Both the position numbers and the translations under genes were made by a program. Positions 5,674 through 11,486 of a stretch of DNA of 12,702 nucleotides are shown here, piece by piece. This stretch comes from Chloroflexi bacterium RBG_16_68_14 (GTDB lineage: Bacteria > Chloroflexota > Dehalococcoidia > DSTF01 > RBG-16-68-14), in the NCBI GenBank assembly GCA_001796995.1, contig MGOB01000024.1:80457-93158 (forward strand). Direction: 5' to 3'. The notes below the pieces were generated by a model. It had not been told where the DNA came from, made no database searches, and worked only from the letters and a program-made list of their open reading frames with translations. Each line of letters begins with the position of its first letter. The stretch's first letter is position 1.

Positions 5674-7269
5674 ATGCAAGTACAACTGTACGACACGACG
5701 CTGAGGGACGGCGCCCAGATGGAGGGCATCTCCCTCTCGGTGGAGGACAAGCTGAAGATCGCCCGCAAGCTGGACGAGCTGGGCGTCCACTTCATCGAGG
5801 GCGGCTGGCCCGGCTCCAACCCCAAGGACGCCGAGTTCTTCGCGCGGGCGCAGTCGCTCCAGTTCCAGCACGCCCAGCTCGCCGCCTTCGGCAGCACCCG
5901 CCGCGCCGGCGGCAGCGCCGAGACCGACGCCAACCTGCGCGCGCTGCTGGACTCCGGGACGCCCGTCATCACCATCGTCGGCAAGGCGAACGACGTCCAC
6001 GTGCGCGACGTCTTGGAGACGACGCCGGAGGAGAACCTGGCGATGATCGCCGACTCCGTGCGCTTCCTCAAGAGCCACGGCCGCGTCGTGTTCTTCGACG
6101 CCGAGCACTACTTCGACGGCTACTTCTCGGACCGGGACTACGCGCTCCAGTGCCTGAAGGCGGCGGCCGCGGCCGGCGCGGACTGCATCGCCCTCTGCGA
6201 CACGAACGGCGGCACTATCCTCTCCAGGCTGGTGGAGGCGGTGCGCGCCGCCCGCGAGGCGGTGAGCGTGCCCCTGGGCATCCACGCCCACAACGACACG
6301 AATCTCGCCGTCGCCAACACGCTGGCCGCCGTCGAGGAGGGCGTGGTGCAGGTGCAGGGCTGCGTCAACGGCTACGGCGAACGGTGCGGCAACGCCGACC
6401 TGCTCAGCGTCATCGCCAACCTCAAGCTGAAGATGGGCCTCGACGTGGTGACGGAGGAGCAGCTAGCCAGGCTCACCGAGATCTCGCACTACGTGAGCGA
6501 GATCGTGAACATGGTGCCCAACCCCTTCCAGCCCTACGTGGGCGCCAGCGCCTTCGCCCACAAGGCGGGCCTCCACGCGGACGGCGTGGTCAAGAAGGAA
6601 TCGTCCTACCAGCACGTGCCGCCGGAGGTCGTGGGCAACCACACGGAACTGCTCATCTCGGAGCTGGGCGGGAGCCGCGGCCTGCTCGAGCAGATCCGCG
6701 AGGCCGGCATCGAGGTGGAGCTGAGCCGGAACGACGCCCGCCATCTGCTCGAAGTCGTCAAGGAGCAGGAGCGCCGCGGCTACCAGTACGAGAGCGCGGA
6801 AGCCTCCTTCGAGCTGCTGGTGCGCCGCTCCCTGCCCGGCTACCGGGCGCCCTTCGAGCTGGAGGACTTCTGGGTAGTCCAGCGACGCGCCACCCGGCCG
6901 GAAGACCACGGCCGGGAGATGCAGACCGAGGCGATGGTGAAGGTTCGCGTCGGGGACGAGGTGATCCAGACCGCCGCCGACGGCAACGGGCCGGTGAACG
7001 CCCTGGACGCGGCGGTGCGCAAGGCGCTCATCAGCTTCTACCCCACCCTGGCGTTGGTGAAGCTGGTCGACTACAAGGTCCGCATCATCGACAGCGCCGC
7101 CGGCACCGGCGCCGGCGTCCGCGTCCTCATCGAATCGACGGACGGCGACCAGCTCTGGCGCACGGTAGGCGCCTCGACGGACATCATCGAGGCCTCCTGG
7201 CTCGCCCTCAACGACGCGCTGGAGTACTGGCTGCTGAAGCGCGCCCCTGAGCGGCGGGAGCGCGCCTAG
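5674..7269 (+). CDS. cimA: (R)-citramalate synthase
   Basis: CimA joins pyruvate and acetyl-CoA to citramalate, opening the threonine-independent route to 2-oxobutyrate and isoleucine. The 531 residues match the long CimA family. The N-terminus has YDTTLRDGAQMEG (6-18; D7, R11 and D12 of the DRE-TIM active site) and EGGWPGSNPKD, a citramalate-type rather than isopropylmalate-type signature. Metal ligands are H204 and H206 in GIHAHNDTNLAVANT, followed by NGYGERCGNADL (232-243). A LeuA-like regulatory domain occupies about 415-525 (GNGPVNALDAAVRKAL, STDIIEASWLALNDALEYWL) and probably senses isoleucine. The ATG at 5674 has ACGGAGG at 5657-5663, 10 nt upstream. The leu genes upstream supply LeuCD, which can convert citramalate onward. 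A homocitrate or other acyltransferase role is possible in principle, but the N-terminal signature makes CimA the best call. Confidence 0.94.
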   Translation: MQVQLYDTTLRDGAQMEGISLSVEDKLKIARKLDELGVHFIEGGWPGSNPKDAEFFARAQSLQFQHAQLAAFGSTRRAGGSAETDANLRALLDSGTPVITIVGKANDVHVRDVLETTPEENLAMIADSVRFLKSHGRVVFFDAEHYFDGYFSDRDYALQCLKAAAAAGADCIALCDTNGGTILSRLVEAVRAAREAVSVPLGIHAHNDTNLAVANTLAAVEEGVVQVQGCVNGYGERCGNADLLSVIANLKLKMGLDVVTEEQLARLTEISHYVSEIVNMVPNPFQPYVGASAFAHKAGLHADGVVKKESSYQHVPPEVVGNHTELLISELGGSRGLLEQIREAGIEVELSRNDARHLLEVVKEQERRGYQYESAEASFELLVRRSLPGYRAPFELEDFWVVQRRATRPEDHGREMQTEAMVKVRVGDEVIQTAADGNGPVNALDAAVRKALISFYPTLALVKLVDYKVRIIDSAAGTGAGVRVLIESTDGDQLWRTVGASTDIIEASWLALNDALEYWLLKRAPERRERA

Positions 7270-7296
7270 GACGCGAACCCAGCTTCCCCAGGACGG

Positions 7297-7362
7297 CTAG
7301 CGGCGCGGCAGGAGCAGGGCCGCCAGCAGGGCGAAGGGGATGAGCCGTCCCCGGGCCATCAT
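7297..7362 (-). CDS. Possible 21-residue membrane peptide coupled to the histidine kinase
   Basis: The kinase stop TGA overlaps an ATG in the arrangement ATGATG, so a ribosome ending the kinase could restart directly. The frame encodes MMARGRLIPFALLAALLLPRR, an almost ideal short hydrophobic helix with basic ends, then TAG. No separate Shine-Dalgarno is needed if translation is coupled, and none is obvious. A hydrophobic 21-mer in GC-rich DNA can arise by chance, and I know of no family. It could be a small membrane modulator of the kinase; that is inference only. Confidence 0.3.
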   Translation of the reverse strand: MMARGRLIPFALLAALLLPRR

Positions 7363-8918
7363 GACTTGCCGTTCCTGGGCCGAGCGCCGCCGGCCACCGG
7401 CAGCGTCACCACGAACTCGGTGCCTCGCTCTCGGTCGCTGCTGGCGCAGATATCACCCCGGTGCGCCTGCACCACCTCGCGGGCGATGGCCAGGCCCAGG
7501 CCGGCGCCGCCACCTCGACTCCGGTCTCGCTGGAAGAAGCGCTCGAAGACGCGGGGGAGCTCCTCGGGCGGGATGTAGGAGCCGGTGTTGTGCACCGCCA
7601 CCCGGGCCACGCCGTCCCGGGCCTCGGCGCGCACGGTGATGGCGCCGTTCTTGGGGGTATGGCGGACGGCGTTATCGATGAGGTTGGTGAACGCCTGCTC
7701 CAGCCGCCGCTCGTCGCCCACCAGGGGAGGCAGGGGCGCCAGGTCGAGCCGCATCTCAGCGCCCGATTCCCGTAGCTGCCACTCGAAGCGCCGGGCGCAG
7801 ACGCGCAGCAGATCGGCGAGGTCGATGGGCTCGCGCTGCACCACCGCCTGCCCGGACTGCAGCCGGGAGAGCTCGATCAGGTCGTCCACCAGGCGGCGCA
7901 TGCGCTGCGTCTCCTCGTTGATGATGCGGCCGGCCTGCTGGTACTCCTCCTCCGAGGAGATGGCGCCCTCCTCCAGCGCCTGGGAGAAGCCCTGGATGGA
8001 GGTGAGGGGGGTCTTCAGCTCGTGGGAGACGTTGGCCAGCAGGTCGCGCATCATCCGGTGGGACTGGCTGACCTCCCGGGCCATGACGTTGAAGGCCCGG
8101 GCCAGGCGGCCCACCTCGTCGTCGCCCCGGGGGTCTAGCTGCTGGTCGTAGTGCCCGCGCGCCATCTCCTGGGCGGCCCGGGTGACCCGGGCCAGCCGTC
8201 GCGAGATCGACCCAGAGATGAGCGCCGCCGCCGCCGCCGAAGCGAGCAAGGCGATGCCGCCGGCGATGGTGAGCTGGGGGATGAGGTCCCGCCACGCCGA
8301 GGTGATCTCCTCCTCCGACACGGCCACCAGCGGCCTGAGGCTGGGCAGCGCCACGATCTGGGGTCCCTCGGGGTCCGCCAGCAAGTCCGCCAGCAACTCG
8401 TCCAGGGCCTCGGACGGCGTGCCAGAAGCGTAGAGCTGGTAGATCACCGTTTGCAACTGGATCAAGCGGTTGGAGGAGAGCTGCAGGCTCTCGTGGGCTG
8501 GGGCGAACAGGAGCAGCTCGTCACCGTCCGAGCCGTACTTGGCCATGCGGAACTCGGCGCCGCCTCGCCTGGTGATGGGCAGACCTGGCTCCTGGAAGGC
8601 ATCGATGGTGCGCCCGGTGAGGCGGGCGTCGGTGTCCACCACCACGCGACCTTGCCCGTCCACCAGCAGGACGCGTACGTCGAAGCTCTCGGCGTAGTCA
8701 CCCACGGCGCTCTCGATCTCAGCCCGATCCACGTTGGCCTGCTCCATCAGGGCCACCGCCAGGGTGATCGGTTCAGCCAGCCGGCCCACCCGCTCCTCGG
8801 CCGACTCCCGCTGCTGGTCGCGCAGCAGGAAGAGGGTGCCCACTGCCGAGAGGGCCAGCGAGAGGAGGATGACGAAGGCGAAGGCGAGGAGCAGTCGAGA
8901 GCTAAGACTTCGCAGCAT
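7359..8918 (-). CDS. Membrane sensor histidine kinase (PhoR/ResE-like, HAMP-containing)
   Basis: The 519-residue kinase is the partner of the response regulator upstream. A first membrane helix (about 8-32) is followed by an extracytoplasmic sensor region (about 33-213, no family recognised), a second helix (about 214-237) and a HAMP domain (about 238-290). HisKA follows with phospho-acceptor H299 in ANVSHELKTPLTS, then the catalytic ATPase with N-box N412/N416 (NLIDNAVRHT), the F box VFERFFQRD and the G2 box GGGAGLGLAIA (469-479). The usual G1 box DxGxGI is replaced by NTGSYI, an odd change in the nucleotide pocket, though the remaining boxes look intact. The start is set at ATG 8918, where MLRSLSSRLLLAF leads into the first helix. 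A longer frame to 9017 would read deep into the regulator gene. It overlaps the regulator by 17 nt, implying one operon. The stimulus is unknown; a phosphate role is suggested only by the upstream operator. Confidence 0.92.
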   Translation of the reverse strand: MLRSLSSRLLLAFAFVILLSLALSAVGTLFLLRDQQRESAEERVGRLAEPITLAVALMEQANVDRAEIESAVGDYAESFDVRVLLVDGQGRVVVDTDARLTGRTIDAFQEPGLPITRRGGAEFRMAKYGSDGDELLLFAPAHESLQLSSNRLIQLQTVIYQLYASGTPSEALDELLADLLADPEGPQIVALPSLRPLVAVSEEEITSAWRDLIPQLTIAGGIALLASAAAAALISGSISRRLARVTRAAQEMARGHYDQQLDPRGDDEVGRLARAFNVMAREVSQSHRMMRDLLANVSHELKTPLTSIQGFSQALEEGAISSEEEYQQAGRIINEETQRMRRLVDDLIELSRLQSGQAVVQREPIDLADLLRVCARRFEWQLRESGAEMRLDLAPLPPLVGDERRLEQAFTNLIDNAVRHTPKNGAITVRAEARDGVARVAVHNTGSYIPPEELPRVFERFFQRDRSRGGGAGLGLAIAREVVQAHRGDICASSDRERGTEFVVTLPVAGGARPRNGKS

Positions 8919-9597
8919 CTGGGTCCACCACCAGCTTGTAGCCGACACCCCACACCGTCTGGATCTTGACCCGCTTCGCCTTGGCCAGCTTCTCCCGCAG
9001 CCAGGCGACGTGGACATCGATGGTGCGGGTGTCGCCGTAGTAGTCGCTGCCCCAGACCAGTTGGAGGAGCCGCTCCCGGTCCAGCACGATGCCCAGGTGG
9101 CGCATGAAGGCGGCCAGCAGGTCGAACTCCTTGGCGCGCAGGGTGACCGGCTCGCCCTCCACGGTGACCTCCCGTCTGGTCAGGTCCAGCTTCAGGCCGT
9201 CGGCCTCCAGCACCGGCTGGCTGGGCTCCTCCTGGCGCGCCCGGCGCAGCACCGCCTTCACCCGGGCCACCAGCTCTCGCGGGTTGAAGGGCTTCGTCAC
9301 GTAGTCGTCCGCCCCCAGCTCCAGGCCGACAACGCGGTCCACGTCGTCGCCGCGAGCGGTGAGGATGATGATGGGGACGTTGCTGGTCTTGCGCAGCTCC
9401 CTACAGACGGAGAGGCCGTCCATCTCCGGCAGCATGATGTCCAGGATGATCAGGTCCGGCCGGACGGCCTTCGCCTTCTCCAGGGCCTGGGCGCCGTCGT
9501 AGGCGGCCTCCACCCGGAAGCCCTCCCGCTCCAGGTAGAGCCGCGCTAGCTGGACGATGTTCTTCTCGTCATCGACGACGAGGATGGCGTTGGCCAT
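8902..9597 (-). CDS. OmpR/PhoB-family response regulator
   Basis: This 231-residue DNA-binding regulator has a receiver domain (1-120) with acidic residues D9/D10, phospho-acceptor D53 (IILDIMLPEMDG), switch T80 and K102 (TKPFNPREL). A winged-helix output domain follows (about 128-225, with LRAKEFDLLAAFMRH, RTIDVHVAWLREKL and the wing TVWGVGYKL). All key phosphorylation residues are present, so it should be a working regulator. ATG 9597 is chosen because AGGGAGA lies 8 nt upstream on the minus strand and the protein begins with the canonical MANAILVVDDE. A 65-residue upstream extension of the frame is low-complexity and unlike the family. The gene leads the operon with the kinase. Four 11-bp-spaced hexamers about 180 nt upstream are the type of site bound by PhoP/PhoB-like regulators, so autoregulation is plausible. 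Assignment to PhoP specifically is not proven. Confidence 0.93.
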   Translation of the reverse strand: MANAILVVDDEKNIVQLARLYLEREGFRVEAAYDGAQALEKAKAVRPDLIILDIMLPEMDGLSVCRELRKTSNVPIIILTARGDDVDRVVGLELGADDYVTKPFNPRELVARVKAVLRRARQEEPSQPVLEADGLKLDLTRREVTVEGEPVTLRAKEFDLLAAFMRHLGIVLDRERLLQLVWGSDYYGDTRTIDVHVAWLREKLAKAKRVKIQTVWGVGYKLVVDPDAAKS

Positions 9598-9640
9598 GAG
9601 CCGTTCTCCCTGCGGCCGCTGCCGAAGTGGTCTTTCTTCT

Positions 9641-9646
9641 ACTATA
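9641..9646 (-). promoter_or_regulatory. Candidate -10 element for the regulator-kinase operon
   Basis: On the minus strand TATAGT (5 of 6 to the consensus) lies about 44 nt upstream of the regulator start codon, next to an A-rich AGAAGAAAGA initial transcribed region. The matching -35 position reads TACCTC, which is poor, so this promoter may need an activator or be weak. Confidence 0.4.
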
Positions 9647-9680
9647 ACGCGGCACCAGGGGCAGAGGTACGGCGGGGAGG

Positions 9681-9755
9681 GGGCGAACCGCCAGCACTCC
9701 TTGCCTCCAAGCTCAACACGGCTCACACCTCCCGAAGGGGGCAGGCAGTTCGCCC
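9681..9755 (-). other. Long imperfect inverted repeat / candidate structured leader
   Basis: The arms 9681-9692 (GGGCGAACCGCC) and 9744-9755 (GGCAGTTCGCCC) pair at 11 of 12 positions and enclose about 51 nt. On the minus strand the interior includes a C-rich/G-rich hairpin closed by a UUCG tetraloop (around 9729-9743). If transcription of the regulator begins near the hexamer array, this would be a folded 5' leader. CCTTGCCTC also occurs twice directly, at 9699 and 9754. I do not recognise a known riboswitch class. Confidence 0.4.
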
Positions 9756-9778
9756 TTGCCTCTATCGTCCAACACCGG

Positions 9779-9817
9779 CGATAACTTGACAATAACGGAC
9801 TGTTAAGAGCGGATTAA
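9779..9817 (-). promoter_or_regulatory. PhoP-box-like operator: four TTA hexamers at 11-bp spacing
   Basis: On the minus strand the hexamers TTAATC (9812-9817), TTAACA (9801-9806), TTATTG (9790-9795) and TTATCG (9779-9784) are each separated by exactly 5 bp. The B. subtilis PhoP box is built from TT(A/T/C)ACA-like hexamers with the same 11-bp period, and PhoB boxes share that period. The patch is clearly AT-rich in a GC-rich window. It lies upstream of an OmpR/PhoB-type regulator and also upstream of the divergent zinc-ribbon gene, so either or both may be controlled. Confidence 0.6.
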
Positions 9818-9861
9818 CTCTGCCGGGGAGACCGCAGGGCCTATTCTCCATCGATGTTTGC

Positions 9862-9870
9862 TGCTATACT
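9862..9870 (+). promoter_or_regulatory. Extended -10 promoter for the zinc-ribbon gene
   Basis: TGCTATACT is an extended -10 (TGnTATAAT with one mismatch). No good -35 is seen 17 nt upstream, which extended -10 promoters can do without. The start of transcription would fall near 9877, giving a leader of about 78 nt before the GTG at 9955. The hexamer array ends about 45 nt upstream of this element. Confidence 0.5.
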
Positions 9871-9954
9871 CCCTGCCGTGCCTCTCGTCATAGAGGCGAT
9901 TGGCGGTTCCCGGGCGGTGTCGGAGCGGCCGGGCGAGAGCTGGGGAGGTGGCCA

Positions 9955-10167
9955 GTGGAATTCAGCAACTTGCCGAAGTGTCAGAAGTGCAAGACCGGGG
10001 ATCTCGTCCCCCTATCGGACTTCGGGAGCCAGGGGGCAGCGATCCACTACAAGGCGTGGGCCTGCGTCAACCCCGACTGCGGCTTCAACATCAAGATCCG
10101 CAACGGTGATCTCTACGTCGATGAACCGATCACCAGCGGGGTGATGCACACCCCCCGCGTGCGCTAG
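9955..10167 (+). CDS. Small zinc-ribbon-like protein, function unknown
   Basis: The 70-residue protein has two Cys pairs, C9/C12 (KCQKCKTG) and C37/C42 (ACVNPDCGFNIKIRNG), spaced as in a single zinc ribbon. The second knuckle is CxxxxC rather than CxxC. No membrane segment is visible. The GTG start at 9955 is supported by GGGGAGGT at 9942-9949, about 5-6 nt upstream; there is no ATG near it in this frame. It is transcribed away from the regulator-kinase operon from a shared 357-bp intergenic region and is convergent with the sugar-nucleotide operon. Zinc ribbons of this size are found in many nucleic-acid-binding or adaptor proteins, so no function can be assigned. A structural role with metal bound by the four Cys is the limit of safe inference. 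Confidence 0.75.
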   Translation: MEFSNLPKCQKCKTGDLVPLSDFGSQGAAIHYKAWACVNPDCGFNIKIRNGDLYVDEPITSGVMHTPRVR

Positions 10168-10210
10168 GCAGCAGAGACTCCTCGAAGGGTAAGGCGCCTG
10201 ACGGCGACGA

Positions 10211-10227
10211 GCGGTAGCCGCTACCGC
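10211..10227. terminator. Palindrome between convergent genes, possible bidirectional terminator
   Basis: GCGGTAG-CCG-CTACCGC forms a 7-bp perfect stem with a 3-nt loop. It sits in the 53-nt gap between the zinc-ribbon gene and the convergent dehydrogenase gene and covers the dehydrogenase stop codon. No T-run follows on either strand, so intrinsic termination would be weak. Confidence 0.4.
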
Positions 10228-11486
10228 CCGATGCCCAGGTAGCGCAGGCCCGCCGCCTCCACCGTCGACCGGTCGAGGGCGTTGCGGCCGTCCAGCACCG
10301 CCCGGCAGCCCGCGAACGAGCGCAGGTCCAGGTCGCGATAGGCGTCGTGCAGCGCCTGCACGATGAGGGCGTCCACGTGCGACGGCGGGAACTTGCTCGA
10401 GGGCTCCAGCCCCAGGGCGCGCACCTCCTCATCGGAGAACCAGGGGTCATGCACCAGCACGCGAGCGCCCCGCTCCTGCAGCGCCTCGGCCAGCGGCAGG
10501 GCGCTGGAGTGGGCCGCCTCCTTCACGTTGGGCCGGTAGGCCAGCCCCAGGATGAGCACCGTCGCTCCCCGGAGCGAGCCGAGCGCCCCTTCCAGCTTCT
10601 CCACCCCGTAGCGGGCCATGGCATCGTTAATGGAGCGCGCCGCCGCTGGCAGGCGGAGCGACGCCTCCTCGGGCAGGAAGTAGGGGTAGACCGGGAGGCA
10701 GTGGCCGCCCACGCCGACGCCCGGCTGGTGGAGGTGCGAATACGGCTGCGAGTTGGCGGCGGCTATGGCCTCCGTCACGTCGATGCCCAGCGCGTCGGCG
10801 TAGCGGGCCAGCTCGTCCACCAGGGCGATGTTCACGTCCCGGTACAGGCCCTCCGCCAGCTTGGCGAACTCGGCCGTCTCCGGGTCGCGCACCCGCAGGA
10901 GGCAGGGCGCCTCCAGCGCGGCGCGATAGAAGGCATCCGCCCGCGCCCAGCTCGCCTCGTCCAGCGGGCCGATCAGCTTGGGGTACGTCCGCAGGTCCCG
11001 GAAGATACGGCCGGTGGAGACACGCTCCGGGCTCGCAGCGAGCAGCACGTCGACGCCGAGCCGCCGGCCGCCAGCGGCCAGCGCCGCGCCTACCCGACCG
11101 CGGGTGGTGCCCACCGGCACCGTGCTCTCCACCAGGACCAGCGTCCCCGGCCGCAGCCCCGAGGCGAGGGCCTCTGTGGCGGCGTCCAGGTGTGAGAAGT
11201 CCGGGCGCCGGTCGGCGGTGAGCCCTACGGGCACGATGATCACCGCCACCACGCTCTCCGCGACGGCGGCGGCGGTATCGATGGTGGCGTGGAGGCGGCC
11301 TTCGCGCAGGGCCGCCTTCAGCCCTTCCTCCAGGCCCTCCTCGCCCACGACGGGGCACTCGCCGGCGTTGATCTGCTCCACCTTCGCCGCGTCGGTATCG
11401 CAGCCGATGACGGAGAGGCCGCGCGAGGCGTACTGCACGGCCAGGGGCAGCCCTACCTTGCCCAGCCCGACGACGCAGGCCCTCAC
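10221..11486 (-). CDS. UDP-sugar 6-dehydrogenase (UDP-GlcNAc/UDP-ManNAc dehydrogenase-like)
   Basis: This family oxidises the C6 hydroxyl of a UDP-sugar to the uronate with two NAD+. The 421 residues show an N-terminal Rossmann fold (CVVGLGKVGLPLA, 4-16), VESTVPVGTT, SPERVSTGRIF (E154) as in the WbpA/WecC group, K209 in EFAKLAEGLYRDVNIALVDELA, and catalytic C263 in GVGGHCLPVYPYFL. The last third carries the second nucleotide-binding domain (LILGLAYRPNVKEAA). Two oddities stand out: the Asn usually found four residues after the Lys is Gly (G213), and the common RESPA-like motif reads AHSSA here. The GTG start at 11486 overlaps the upstream oxidoreductase stop by 4 nt, so the pair is translationally coupled. 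With that neighbour, UDP-GlcNAc 6-dehydrogenase (WbpA-like) feeding a 3-dehydrogenase (WbpB-like) is a reasonable inference for surface polysaccharide synthesis; the exact substrate is open. Confidence 0.88.
   Translation of the reverse strand: MRACVVGLGKVGLPLAVQYASRGLSVIGCDTDAAKVEQINAGECPVVGEEGLEEGLKAALREGRLHATIDTAAAVAESVVAVIIVPVGLTADRRPDFSHLDAATEALASGLRPGTLVLVESTVPVGTTRGRVGAALAAGGRRLGVDVLLAASPERVSTGRIFRDLRTYPKLIGPLDEASWARADAFYRAALEAPCLLRVRDPETAEFAKLAEGLYRDVNIALVDELARYADALGIDVTEAIAAANSQPYSHLHQPGVGVGGHCLPVYPYFLPEEASLRLPAAARSINDAMARYGVEKLEGALGSLRGATVLILGLAYRPNVKEAAHSSALPLAEALQERGARVLVHDPWFSDEEVRALGLEPSSKFPPSHVDALIVQALHDAYRDLDLRSFAGCRAVLDGRNALDRSTVEAAGLRYLGIGR

Noticed and set aside
8919..9017. 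33-residue N-terminal extension of the histidine kinase
   Set aside because: It lies wholly inside the regulator gene in another frame; the ATG at 8918 leads directly into the first membrane helix.
9598..9792. 65-residue N-terminal extension of the response regulator
   Set aside because: Receiver domains begin with the MANAILVVDD-like strand; the extension covers the promoter, inverted repeat and operator-proximal DNA and has no family resemblance.
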